A stretch of DNA of 64,000 nucleotides from Tunicatimonas sp964551335 (lineage in GTDB: Bacteria > Bacteroidota > Bacteroidia > Cytophagales > Cyclobacteriaceae). The position numbers and the translations under genes are program-made. How positions within the stretch are numbered: position 1 is the stretch's first letter; the number at the start of each line of letters is the position of its first letter. Below, piece by piece: positions 49,524-58,651 of this stretch. The notes below the pieces were generated by a model. The model was given only the letters and a program-made list of their open reading frames with translations, ran no database searches and was not told where the DNA came from. The stretch spans positions 1 through 64,000 of the forward strand of contig CAZKCO010000011.1 of NCBI GenBank assembly GCA_964551335.1, read 5' to 3'.

Positions 49524-50492
49524 ATGGCCGATTTGTTTGACCGTATTCCCAGCTTGGATCTTCACCAGTTCACCAGAGGGGATACTGAACAGCGAAAACA
49601 GTTTGTAGAAAACTTAGGCGATGCTTTTCATCGCATTGGCTTCGTTGCCATTAAAAATCACGGCTTAACCGACGAACTGACCGGGCGATTATACTCGGTA
49701 GTAAAAGAATTTTTTGCCTTACCTGTTGAGGTAAAACAAAAATATGATCGACCGGAACTGCACGGGCAGCGGGGATACACCAGCAAGGGTAAGGAACACG
49801 CCAAAGGCCGGACAACGGCCGATTTGAAAGAATTTTATCAGATTGGCCAGTTTGTAGACGATGGCGACGCTATTCAAGAAGACTATCCAGATAACATCTG
49901 GCCGCAGGAGGTGCCGGAGATGCAGGCAACTGCTAAGGAGGTTTATCAAACTCTGGAAGCTGCCGGCATACAATTATTACAGGCCATTGCGCTTTATCTA
50001 GGTTTGGATGAATCCTACTTCGATCCTCACGTTCATAACGGCAATAGTATTCTGCGAGCTATCCACTATTATCCTATAGAGAATCCGGATAAGGTTCCTG
50101 ATGATGCTGTACGCGCAGCCGAGCACGGGGATATTAATCTGATTACCCTACTGATGGGGGCTAGTGCTGAAGGGCTTCAGGTGCTCCGCCGCGATGGAGC
50201 CTGGATTCCGATTACAGCATTGCCCAACCAGATTATTGTGAACGTAGGTGATATGCTGGCACGACTTACGAACGATACGCTCAAGTCTACCATTCACCGC
50301 GTAGTGAATCCCCCTCGTGAGTTGTTAGGTACCCCTCGCTACTCCATACCTTTCTTTATGCACCCGCGGGCCGAGATGGATTTAACTTGCCTACCTTCCT
50401 GTGTGAGCGAGGATCAACCCAAGAAATATGAAGATATGACAGCCGGGCAGTTTCTGGAAGAGCGCCTACGCGAAATAGGCCTAAAGCAGTAA
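49524..50492 (+). CDS. Isopenicillin N synthase-like 2-oxoglutarate/Fe(II) dioxygenase
   Basis: A 322-residue non-haem iron dioxygenase. The DIOX_N domain is seen as IPSLDLHQF and RIGFVAIKNHGL (about 36-47). The iron facial triad appears as AEHGDINLITLLM (His-x-Asp, about 197-209) and STIHRVVNPP (His, about 258-267), with RYSIPFFMHP as the R-x-S motif that binds the 2-oxoglutarate carboxylate. Members oxidise diverse small molecules, including ethylene-forming and flavonoid-like enzymes. Its substrate is unknown. Followed after 22 nt by the chromate-transporter gene. Confidence 0.9.
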   Translation: MADLFDRIPSLDLHQFTRGDTEQRKQFVENLGDAFHRIGFVAIKNHGLTDELTGRLYSVVKEFFALPVEVKQKYDRPELHGQRGYTSKGKEHAKGRTTADLKEFYQIGQFVDDGDAIQEDYPDNIWPQEVPEMQATAKEVYQTLEAAGIQLLQAIALYLGLDESYFDPHVHNGNSILRAIHYYPIENPDKVPDDAVRAAEHGDINLITLLMGASAEGLQVLRRDGAWIPITALPNQIIVNVGDMLARLTNDTLKSTIHRVVNPPRELLGTPRYSIPFFMHPRAEMDLTCLPSCVSEDQPKKYEDMTAGQFLEERLREIGLKQ

Positions 50493-50514
50493 TAGTTCTA
50501 TAACCCCCAATACT

Positions 50515-51735
50515 TTGGACCGCACCCGCCGCCCCTGGTATTCCCAAGGAATAGTAACCTCCATTCGGCGGGTGCGATACTTCATTTTTCTTAGAGACGT
50601 ACTGATACTTACGGTAAGCGCTTTTGGTGGGCCCCAGGCTCACTTAACCCTGCTGCTGAAAATGATGGTAGAAAAGCGGCGGTATCTCAGCGAGAAGGAT
50701 TTGATGGAATTGCATGCGCTCTGCCAAATTTTACCCGGACCTTCTTCCACCCAAACCATTACGGCTATTGGTTACCGCATCGGTGGCCCCAAGCTGGCTT
50801 TTCTCACCCTGCTGGTATGGATGCTACCGGCGGTTACACTGATGACTACGGCGGCCGTCATTCTCTCGAACATACAAGAAAAGGAGCTTTCTCTGGAGTT
50901 CACCCGCTTCATTCAACCTATGGCGGTAGGGTTTGTATTTTACGCCGCTTACACGCTTAGTGTGAAGGTCGTTAACACCCAAGCGGGTGTAGTAATTATG
51001 GTGGTAGCTACCATTGTCTCTTTTCTTATCCGCAAACCCTACATTTATCCTCTGCTGCTTCTCTTAGCAGGAGTAGCTACGGCTATAAAGTACCGTAAGC
51101 ATCCCCGCCAGCAAAAAGAAAAGCTAAGTGTTCGGTGGGGAAATCTGACCATCTGGATCGCTATTTTAGTAACGGCCGCTATTGTCGGTGGCATCACTCA
51201 ATCATTACCAGTACGGATATTCGAGAACTTCTACCGGAACGGTAGTTTGATTTTTGGGGGCGGTCAGGTGCTCATTCCGCTGCTCTATACCGAGTTTGTT
51301 GACTTTAAAGCTTATCTCACTTCGGAAGAGTTTTTGACTGGCTATGCCTTGGTGCAGGCGATTCCGGGGCCAGTGTTTTCGTTTAGTGCGTTTATCGGTT
51401 CGTTAGCTATGCGTAGCTACGGTATTGGTGGAGAAATTATCGGCGCGCTGGTTGCTTCACTGGGGATTTTTCTCCCCGGCACATTTTTAATTTTTTTTAT
51501 GCTCCGCTTTTGGGACGGGCTAAAAAAATATAGGGTAATTAAAGCTTCTTTAGAGGGAATAGTGGCCGCTAGTTCTGGGATGGTAATCGCCGCAGCGTTG
51601 CTCCTGTTAGAACCTCTTTCGCTATCAGTCCTAAATATTGGAGTAGTAATTGGAACGGCTTTACTTCTTCAGTTCACCAGAATTCCTGCCCCAGTAATCA
51701 TTCTCAGCGGGCTTCTAATGGGAATTCTATTCTAG
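50515..51735 (+). CDS. Chromate transporter, ChrA family
   Basis: A 406-residue membrane protein with two homologous ChrA domains and about ten to twelve helices. The first domain has LTVSAFGGPQAHLTLLLKMMVEKRRYLSEKDLMEL (quoted in part), then QILPGPSSTQTITAIGYRIGG. The second repeats the pattern: GSLIFGGGQVLIPLL, then EFLTGYALVQAIPGPVFSF. The listed start is TTG at 50515; GTG at 50572 (RYFIFLRDVLIL) is an attractive alternative, since an 11-bp inverted repeat spans the first 20 codons. The last 4 bases overlap the convergent glycosylphosphotransferase gene. Substrate could be chromate, sulfate or another oxyanion. Confidence 0.88.
   Translation: MDRTRRPWYSQGIVTSIRRVRYFIFLRDVLILTVSAFGGPQAHLTLLLKMMVEKRRYLSEKDLMELHALCQILPGPSSTQTITAIGYRIGGPKLAFLTLLVWMLPAVTLMTTAAVILSNIQEKELSLEFTRFIQPMAVGFVFYAAYTLSVKVVNTQAGVVIMVVATIVSFLIRKPYIYPLLLLLAGVATAIKYRKHPRQQKEKLSVRWGNLTIWIAILVTAAIVGGITQSLPVRIFENFYRNGSLIFGGGQVLIPLLYTEFVDFKAYLTSEEFLTGYALVQAIPGPVFSFSAFIGSLAMRSYGIGGEIIGALVASLGIFLPGTFLIFFMLRFWDGLKKYRVIKASLEGIVAASSGMVIAAALLLLEPLSLSVLNIGVVIGTALLLQFTRIPAPVIILSGLLMGILF
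50521..50576 (+). promoter_or_regulatory. 11-bp inverted repeat at the chrA-like start
   Basis: CGCACCCGCCG (50521-50531) and CGGCGGGTGCG (50566-50576) are exact complements separated by 34 nt. If translation begins at 50572, the hairpin would lie in the leader and could regulate the gene. Confidence 0.4.
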
Positions 51736-53111
51736 TAGGCATTCTCTTGATCGCGGAAGAGGGCCCATAGCGTCAGGAAAATAATTTTGATATCTAAGGC
51801 AAAGAGCCACCTTTCAACATACAGCCGATCCAGGCGTACTCGGTTATTCATTTTATCGAAAGTAGCAGTCTCCCCTCTATAGCCTTTGGCTTGTGCCAAA
51901 CCAGTAATCCCTGGTTTAACTGAGTGGCGATGGTTAAACTTATGAATCTGGGAAGAATATTGTTCATTTAATTTAATAGGATGAGGGCGCGGCCCAACAA
52001 CTGACATGTTACCGGCCAAAACATTGAAGAATTGCGGTAGCTCGTCTAGACTAGTCTTCCGCAGAAAGGCCCCGATGGGGGTCACCCGTGGGTCATGCTT
52101 GGTAGCTTGCTTAGTATCTGCGTCGTTATTGGTTCGCATCGTTCTAAACTTCCAACACACGAACTCCCGCCCGTTAAGCCCGGTTCGTTTTTGTCGGAAG
52201 AATACCGGACCACGAGAAGTAATTTTAATAGCAATAGCAATAACTGGGAGTAGCCATGTAAACACGAATCCGATAACTAGTAATGAGAAGGCGATATCAA
52301 ACAAGCGTTTCACAAAACGGTTCCGCCAGTTATCCAAAGGAATCGAGGTAACGTTAATCACTGGAATAGTACCATACCACTCCGGTTTTGGCGTTTCTAA
52401 AAGATTTCCTGGTAGATGTCCCTGAAGATTACCTATTAACTTAACCTTAACCCGGTGTTCGTGCCCAAAATCAATAAGGTACTTCAGGTAGTCGTAGTCC
52501 ATAGTAGGGAGACAACAGTAAAGCTCATCAATTTCATGATTTAAGATGTACTTCTGGAGCTCGCTAACCTCTTGTGATTTAGGAGTATTGCTGAACGTAT
52601 GGTGAACGTAGTAACCATATTCGGGGTGCGCTCTTAAATGATTAACTAACCGATTAGAAAGCTGGCTACTACCGATAATTACTACCTTTCTCAGATTATA
52701 CCCTTTAGCTCTTAGAATGCCTAGGGTATAGACAAATACCAGCCGCCAGAGCGAAACCATTATTAAGAACAGACCAAACGTCAGTAGAAGCTGTATGCGC
52801 GAATAGTAGTATGCCTTATTGAATACCCAAAAAGCAGTGATAAGTAGCAGATGAAGAAATACGATGGCATACTGCCGCTTAAGTACTGTACTCAGCTTGG
52901 TGGTTCGATCAATATTGTACGGCTTAAAAACAAAAGTAAGCGCTAGTAGGAAGCCATTAGTTATTAGCCAAAGCCATAAGTAGGGAGGAATCACCAGTCC
53001 CTCTAACGTATTAAACTTGAGTAGATACGCAAGAATGAACGAGCCATTCAGTATGAGGAAATCCCCCAGAGAAAAAATTAGTTTTAGGTACTTAGATCTA
53101 CTATGTGGCAT
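51732..53111 (-). CDS. Undecaprenyl-phosphate sugar-phosphate transferase (WcaJ-like), starts polysaccharide repeat
   Basis: A 459-residue membrane enzyme that starts exopolysaccharide repeat-unit assembly by moving a hexose-1-phosphate to undecaprenyl phosphate. Five hydrophobic helices sit in the N-terminal third. A Rossmann-like cytoplasmic part (about 140-245) includes VVIIGSSQLSNRLVNHL. The C-terminal transferase domain has KRLFDIAFSLLVIGFVFTWLLPVIAIAIKITSRGPVFFRQKRTG (quoted in part), KFRTMR, TSLDELPQFFNVLAG and GPRPHP. It is the leading gene of the polysaccharide locus, followed by the Wzi-like and WecG-like genes on the same strand. Confidence 0.93.
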   Translation of the reverse strand: MPHSRSKYLKLIFSLGDFLILNGSFILAYLLKFNTLEGLVIPPYLWLWLITNGFLLALTFVFKPYNIDRTTKLSTVLKRQYAIVFLHLLLITAFWVFNKAYYYSRIQLLLTFGLFLIMVSLWRLVFVYTLGILRAKGYNLRKVVIIGSSQLSNRLVNHLRAHPEYGYYVHHTFSNTPKSQEVSELQKYILNHEIDELYCCLPTMDYDYLKYLIDFGHEHRVKVKLIGNLQGHLPGNLLETPKPEWYGTIPVINVTSIPLDNWRNRFVKRLFDIAFSLLVIGFVFTWLLPVIAIAIKITSRGPVFFRQKRTGLNGREFVCWKFRTMRTNNDADTKQATKHDPRVTPIGAFLRKTSLDELPQFFNVLAGNMSVVGPRPHPIKLNEQYSSQIHKFNHRHSVKPGITGLAQAKGYRGETATFDKMNNRVRLDRLYVERWLFALDIKIIFLTLWALFRDQENAY

Positions 53112-53379
53112 ACTAGTTCTGGCGATAGCTTGATTCGTACTTTGCGGTTAGGTTGTACCTGAGTATTATTATAATGTTAACACAGCTGTTAATAGCAAGA
53201 ATGGTGCAAATCTTTACTATATACTGCGAAATAATGCACAAAGTTAGATGATTAGTTCAGTTAAAAAAACTGGTAGCAGGCTATTATTATTACATAAAAA
53301 CTATTTTGAGCCTAATAAGAGACCTCCACCATTCAATGCTCGGCCTAATCAGCGAAAAAGGTTGATTGTAAAAACTGAC

Positions 53380-54945
53380 TTAATAATCATTCTTTACTGA
53401 ATTTGAAGTAACAAATGGGTGTATATTCCATCGAATTTTAAAAAGTGTGCCAAATGAAGTGTACAGATTACCAAAATCGAATGCGAACGATAATGAGGCT
53501 TGTAGTTGTCGGTTTGGCAAAAGGGGCCTGGTGGCTTCCAATAAAAAATTAGATTGATGCTTTGGTTCGTAAAAAAAATATTCTTTTTCATTGAAATCTG
53601 GTTCTATACTACCCCATTCATAACGTCCTCCGTTTAGTGCGGCATAGGTACCAAGGTGACGAGAGTAGGTCGCGAAGAACTTAAATGCTGTTTTTCGGTA
53701 GTTCCCTAAAACGGCCAGATGATGAGTATTTATCCGATTGCTGACGAATCCTTCCCCATAGTTAGGAACATTCAATCCAATTAGTTCGGCTCTTTGATCG
53801 CTAATGAATAGTGGGGTTCCTATACTTCGGCCGTGGAAAGTCCAACCAGATTGGTACAAAAAGTTATTATAGTAATCATCGCGTCCGCCGTAACGATAAC
53901 CGTAGTTAGGGCTTAGGTCAGTGGGGTCAGAATCTTCGGGAGGATCAGGAATTCCGGGGCCACCCTGATGTTCAGTGTACACAAATTCGTACAGAACTTC
54001 CTGGATAAACTTGTCTTTTCCCCTTTGCCAGGATAAGCCCGAAAGTTGATCGTAGAAATAGTCGCGGGTAATCCCTAGCTTATCCTCAAACGGTTCTTGG
54101 TGGTAGAAAGCCAGCGTAGTGCTAGATACGGGAAGTTCCAATCCAAAATCAATGGTGCCAAGATGATTACCTAGTGCGTTAACAAAATCACCTCCACCGG
54201 CAGAAGTTCGGCTACTTTGCCCGGTAATCACTCGCCAATAATCAGCTAGCCCACTATCTAATTCCCGCCCATCAGGACGAGTGCCCGCCCACTGAGCAAA
54301 ATGAACTAAGCCTATGTACGCCTTCATAGGAAATGACTTTCCTTTTCCTTGCAGATACAGCGATTTTTCGTGAAGCCAGGCATCGGTTATGTAGCGATCT
54401 TCTTCTAACCAGCTATGTCCCCAATGTCCTTTAAACTCTAAGTACCCTTTAGTAAAAGGCACTGGAGTGTATTCAGGAACAGAAAAAATAATAGAAGGTA
54501 GAGGACGCGCGTTTTGGCTGATTCCGAATGACCCGGTGGAAAGTTCGGGGCGATGTACTCCTACCGTACGTTCCATCCACCCAGCACTCAATTCCGCAAT
54601 CTTATATTTTACTTTAGCGTAACCCTGGTGGATATGACTTTCCGAAAATTCAGTGTTTACCAGATAATCCACTCCCCAAGCAAAGTCCCAATCTTTTTTG
54701 CCAGCGTACGGAGAATGAATGCCTGCCAGAAAATAGCCGTTGGGCGATTGGTCTTCAAGCTTACCAAATCGATTTGACACGATCCACAACGGAAGATAGT
54801 CCTGATTAGAAAATGCTACGGCAGTTTCTAGATTGACTCTTAATGAATCTAATCGCTGCTGCGCAAAAATCTGCTGAGAGCTAAAGACAGTTAGCCAAGC
54901 TACTATACAAAAGAAGATATTTTTATTAAGCAATTGTCTTTCCAC
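53380..54945 (-). CDS. Wzi-family capsule assembly outer-membrane protein
   Basis: A 521-residue exported beta-barrel protein. The signal peptide is at residues 1-29 (VFSSQQIFAQQ). Strand-rich segments and phrases such as WGVDYLVNTEF, SAGWMERTVGV, NARPLPSIIFSVPEYTPVPFTKGYLEFKGHWGHSW (quoted in part) and the closing FGTLFKIRWNIHPF match the Wzi family, which helps capsule attachment to the outer membrane. It overlaps the WecG-like gene by 20 nt and shares its transcript. Confidence 0.85.
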   Translation of the reverse strand: MERQLLNKNIFFCIVAWLTVFSSQQIFAQQRLDSLRVNLETAVAFSNQDYLPLWIVSNRFGKLEDQSPNGYFLAGIHSPYAGKKDWDFAWGVDYLVNTEFSESHIHQGYAKVKYKIAELSAGWMERTVGVHRPELSTGSFGISQNARPLPSIIFSVPEYTPVPFTKGYLEFKGHWGHSWLEEDRYITDAWLHEKSLYLQGKGKSFPMKAYIGLVHFAQWAGTRPDGRELDSGLADYWRVITGQSSRTSAGGGDFVNALGNHLGTIDFGLELPVSSTTLAFYHQEPFEDKLGITRDYFYDQLSGLSWQRGKDKFIQEVLYEFVYTEHQGGPGIPDPPEDSDPTDLSPNYGYRYGGRDDYYNNFLYQSGWTFHGRSIGTPLFISDQRAELIGLNVPNYGEGFVSNRINTHHLAVLGNYRKTAFKFFATYSRHLGTYAALNGGRYEWGSIEPDFNEKEYFFYEPKHQSNFLLEATRPLLPNRQLQASLSFAFDFGNLYTSFGTLFKIRWNIHPFVTSNSVKNDY

Positions 54946-55693
54946 GGTGATTAGAAAGGAGGGCTTCTTTTAAAAAAAGATATAAAAAATAACCATTAGT
55001 CTCTAAATACCTCTTCCATAGACGTTGTGGTTCCATGATTAGACGAAATAACCATTCTAATCCGGCCTTTTGCATCCAGGAGGGAGCCTGCTTTATCGTA
55101 CCGGCGTGGAAGCTAAAAGCAGCTCCCACCGCCATCATTACTGCATTAATATCTCCCAGACGATTAGCTACCCAAACTTCTTGACGAGGGCAACCCCGGC
55201 CTACTAAAACGATGTGCGCCCCTGATTTATTGACTATTTCAGAAGAAAGTGTATTCCCATCAGCGGCTTCCTCCCGGTACTGACCACAAATTGTAACCTT
55301 AGGGTATTTTTCTCGAATAAAGCTGGCAAATTTGTCAAGTGTCTCTTGGGTGCTACCGCCGTATAGGTAAACCTTCAGTCCTTTTTCATTCGCTTTTCGT
55401 AATACGTACAAGGTTAGCGTTGGGCCGTATACCCGATCTTTTAAACCGACTTTATGAAAGTAGTTCATCGCCCAACGAATAGGCTGACCATCGGGCACAA
55501 TCATTTGTGCTTGCTGAGTTGCTTCGCGCATTAAGGGATCCTGAATTGCAGTTACCAAGCCATGCACCGGCAAAGCAAATACCCCATAGCTGCTTCGTTG
55601 CTCAGCCTGCCGGATAATGATATTGCTGGCTGATTCATAATCGACTACGGCATAGTCTACGGTATTAAACAAACGAACATTATCAAAGGCCAT
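54926..55693 (-). CDS. WecG/TagA/CpsF-family glycosyltransferase
   Basis: A 255-residue GT26-family enzyme that adds a sugar to a lipid-linked acceptor in exopolysaccharide synthesis. The family fingerprint VVLVGRGCPRQEVWVAN (here HIVLVGRGCPRQE) and MMAVGAAFSFHAGTIKQAPSWMQKAGLEWLFRL (quoted in part) are clear. RIMEPQRLWKRYL completes the C terminus. GLPVHGLVTAIQDP and PDGQPIRW near the N terminus also fit. Its gene overlaps the Wzi-like gene downstream. Confidence 0.92.
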   Translation of the reverse strand: MAFDNVRLFNTVDYAVVDYESASNIIIRQAEQRSSYGVFALPVHGLVTAIQDPLMREATQQAQMIVPDGQPIRWAMNYFHKVGLKDRVYGPTLTLYVLRKANEKGLKVYLYGGSTQETLDKFASFIREKYPKVTICGQYREEAADGNTLSSEIVNKSGAHIVLVGRGCPRQEVWVANRLGDINAVMMAVGAAFSFHAGTIKQAPSWMQKAGLEWLFRLIMEPQRLWKRYLETNGYFLYLFLKEALLSNHRGKTIA

Positions 55694-56129
55694 TTACGAG
55701 GCTGACTTATTAAACAATAGAATTCTTCCGATATAACCGGTTGGTAAAAACTTGCCTGTAGTAGGGAAGTCTTTTGTTGGTGACATTTCCTTTTAAAAGA
55801 GGACCTTTTTACTTAAAAGAGTTCCGCAGTAGTACTTTTTTTCCAAAATCTTTCAAATAGTTAGTACTTGCGAAGTATTGCTTAATTTAGAGTCAAATCG
55901 GAATTTCGGACCTCTTTGTCATGCAATGATGGTTTTAGCATGGTCAGTAACCTAGTAATATGCATTGAAGACTAGTATAACTGGCAGTTTTCTTGGAGCA
56001 CAAAGATTAAATTATTCTTTTATCAAAACACTATAAATAGCAATAATACCATTTCTTATTGTTATCCATCTATACGCCTTCTGTCTGCACGGATAGTGTT
56101 TATAGTTTAATATTAAACAAGTAATCATA
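55694..56129. other. 436-bp intergenic region with no recognisable feature
   Basis: An AT-rich divergent promoter region between the WecG-like (minus) and beta-helix (plus) genes. I see no exact TAnnTTTG promoter, ORF, tRNA or strong hairpin in it. It contains A/T runs and a near-palindromic TCCTTTTAAAAGAGGA at about 55788 that has two mismatches and is not convincing. Confidence 0.5.
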
Positions 56130-57410
56130 ATGATCAATGTTAAAGATTTTGGAGCTCAGGGAGACGGAAGTACTAATGATCAGCTTGCCATTGCTAAGGC
56201 ATTATCTGAGGCAAAAGGTAAGGAACATGAGACGGTTTTTTTCCCAGCAGGTGAGTATTTCTTAGCAAAACCTATTTCATTAGAAGGTGTACGTTACCTC
56301 ACCTTAAAGGGAGAAGAAGCAACATTACGATGCCAGGGAAGAGACGGATTACCAAAAAAAATAGGAGCTGGAGGAGGGCTAAGACTAGTAGGTGACCATA
56401 TAACTGTAGAAACACTCAAATTTAGAGGCCATTTAGTAGAAAATTACGGAACCCAGTTTGGCTATGGTAAACTCTTGCGACTACAAGGCAACTACAACGT
56501 TGTACGGAACTGCCATTTTATGGGTGGCAATGCAGGAGGAGTAGAAATTGCAAACGGGAACTATAATACAGTTACAAGATCTATATTCAATGCTTGTAAC
56601 AATCATCCGCCTAAACCCTATATGGGTGATTACGGGGCCATCCACCTTATTGGTCGCTGTCAGTATAATACAATATCCGATAATCGTATTTTAAACCACC
56701 GCTTCTCCGGTATTAGCGGATACGGTACTGGAGTAGCCGGGGAGTTTAGCGACTTGTATATAAACGGCAATTATATTGAGTCCGCCTCGGCTAGCCGAAA
56801 ACAAAATAGCAGTATGGGAATTTACCTACTCAATGGGGCTAACAGGTATATCGAAATTACAGGGAATACTATTAATAAGGCAGATGCCGAATGTGTGGTA
56901 ATCTTTAGTAAATCCGGTGCGCCAGCGGAGTACTGTAAAATACACAATAATATTATATTAAATGGGGCATATCAGGGAGTAGCACTACGTAGTCAGAATG
57001 AAGGCGGGACTTTTCGCCATTGCTCTATTGAAGGAAATTTGATTGCTAATCACGCCGAAGTAGCAAAGTACGATCATCAAATGTTTTTAGAACGTTTTGA
57101 GCAAGGACGAATCACTAACAATACACTACACGGTTTCTCTAAAGAGCAAGGCCGAGGTATCTTTTTTCAGTTTCCACCAATACGCAACGAAATAACAAAC
57201 AATAAGGTAAGTCATCAACGAAATGGAATCGATTTTTATGGTAAAGAGTGTTTGTTAGATAACAATATCATTACTCACTGCTACCGAGGAATTCGGTTCG
57301 CATATTGCGAAGGGTCCACTATTACTAATAACCTAGTTACAGAATGCACTATACCTACCGAGTACGTTACTGCTAAAAGTCAGTTGCGCCTTTCAGGAAA
57401 CACGTTCTAA
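56130..57410 (+). CDS. Right-handed beta-helix (pectate-lyase-like) protein, cytoplasmic form
   Basis: A 426-residue protein starting MINVKDFGAQGDGSTNDQLA, the usual start of pectate-lyase-3-type beta-helix domains, with no signal peptide. Many short beta-helix coils follow (repeated N-x-I/V-x-x-N patterns such as NYNVVRNCHFMGGNAGGVEIANGNYNTVTRSIF, quoted in part). Such proteins act as polysaccharide lyases, glycosidases or epimerases, or as tailspike-like binders. Lying inside an exopolysaccharide locus, it may remodel the polymer. Catalytic residues cannot be assigned. The lack of an export signal is unusual for a polysaccharide-active enzyme. Confidence 0.8.
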   Translation: MINVKDFGAQGDGSTNDQLAIAKALSEAKGKEHETVFFPAGEYFLAKPISLEGVRYLTLKGEEATLRCQGRDGLPKKIGAGGGLRLVGDHITVETLKFRGHLVENYGTQFGYGKLLRLQGNYNVVRNCHFMGGNAGGVEIANGNYNTVTRSIFNACNNHPPKPYMGDYGAIHLIGRCQYNTISDNRILNHRFSGISGYGTGVAGEFSDLYINGNYIESASASRKQNSSMGIYLLNGANRYIEITGNTINKADAECVVIFSKSGAPAEYCKIHNNIILNGAYQGVALRSQNEGGTFRHCSIEGNLIANHAEVAKYDHQMFLERFEQGRITNNTLHGFSKEQGRGIFFQFPPIRNEITNNKVSHQRNGIDFYGKECLLDNNIITHCYRGIRFAYCEGSTITNNLVTECTIPTEYVTAKSQLRLSGNTF

Positions 57411-57489
57411 TTTTTAGATAATTACTGTTCTCTTAAGAAAACGCCTATTTCACCAGCCAATGCACATTACTGCTAAACTTTGCCATAAT

Positions 57490-58584
57490 TCATATTTTTT
57501 GGGATAAAGCCCGCTCCATATTGTGCCAGTATTGTTCTACCGTAAAGTTTTGCAAAAAATACTCTCGTCCTCGGCACCCCATATGCTTCCTTAAGGAGCT
57601 ATCTAATAGTAATTTTTTAATCTTTTCAGTAAAAGCAGTAATATCCCGTAAGGGGGCTAAGTAACCCGTTTCTTCATCAACTACTACCGACTGTATTCCC
57701 CCAACTTGGGTAGCTACCACCGGTACACTAAACTGCATGGCCTCAACCAGAACTAAACCGAAAGTTTCAAAGTGCGACGGAAAACAAAATACATCAGCAT
57801 TTACATATTCTTGCCATTTATCTTTTCCTACTTTTACTCCTACTAGTTTTATCTGATTATGAAGTTGGTATTTGTTAATATACTGGCGTATTCTATTCTC
57901 AGTACTATCCGAATCGGCTTTTCCTACCAATCTAAGTTCAAATACTATTTTTTGAGAATGCAAACGTCGTGCAATTTCCAGTAATTCAAATACACCTTTA
58001 GATTCCTGAATCACTCCCACAAAGAGTATAGTAGGGGTGGTGCTATTCTTTTTTAAGTGACTATATGTTATAAAATAATCCTCTACTCCGTTGTGTACTA
58101 CAACACTCTGCTTGCATTTTAAAGCAATATCATCGGCTGGGTTGTATTTTGATAGCTTGATTCCGAGGTCAGGGTAGTAGTAAGCTTTGCGATACAAGTA
58201 CTTGAAGAATGGGTGCAATCGGGGGTACAAATTAGCAACGCCAGCTGAACGAAAATGGAAAATAGTCTTATCAAATAGCCAGCGTACTGCCAATAGAATA
58301 ATTATATCCCGTATCAGAGGTACCCACTTAGCTCCGGTAGGCATGTAATATACTGTATCGATACCATAGCGATATTTTGAGTAGAATACTTCTACTATTA
58401 CTTTCACCATATGTATCAATTTGCTTATTTTAAACTTCCCAACTTCATTAATCTCTCCGGAAAATTGCATCCTTACTAAGTACAACTTGATATTTTCGTA
58501 GTTGCCATCTAGAAGTCTCTGTGTAGAAATTGCTTGACCGTGATAAGGTGGGGGAGTCTGTCCGAGGACTAATATTTTCCGCAT
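57490..58584 (-). CDS. Glycosyltransferase family 4
   Basis: A 364-residue GT-B fold glycosyltransferase, start chosen at ATG 58584 (MRKILVLGQTPPPYHGQAIS); an upstream ATG at 58605 adds seven unconserved residues. The N-terminal Rossmann half has GQTPPPYHG; the C-terminal nucleotide-sugar site is PTILFVGVIQESKGVFELLE, then FCFPSHFETFGLVLVEAMQFSVPVVATQVGG (quoted in part), with the E-x7-E motif. It would add a sugar from an NDP donor during repeat-unit assembly. It is transcribed toward the beta-helix gene, convergent. Confidence 0.92.
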   Translation of the reverse strand: MRKILVLGQTPPPYHGQAISTQRLLDGNYENIKLYLVRMQFSGEINEVGKFKISKLIHMVKVIVEVFYSKYRYGIDTVYYMPTGAKWVPLIRDIIILLAVRWLFDKTIFHFRSAGVANLYPRLHPFFKYLYRKAYYYPDLGIKLSKYNPADDIALKCKQSVVVHNGVEDYFITYSHLKKNSTTPTILFVGVIQESKGVFELLEIARRLHSQKIVFELRLVGKADSDSTENRIRQYINKYQLHNQIKLVGVKVGKDKWQEYVNADVFCFPSHFETFGLVLVEAMQFSVPVVATQVGGIQSVVVDEETGYLAPLRDITAFTEKIKKLLLDSSLRKHMGCRGREYFLQNFTVEQYWHNMERALSQKI

Positions 58585-58651
58585 AACTTGTATTTGATGA
58601 TGCACTGATCTATCTGTTAATAACGCCTAGGTAGCGGCTAGAGAATAAATA

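Noticed and set aside
55786..55804. TCCTTTTAAAAGAGGA as an operator
   Set aside because: Two mismatches in a short AT-rich sequence are easily due to chance.
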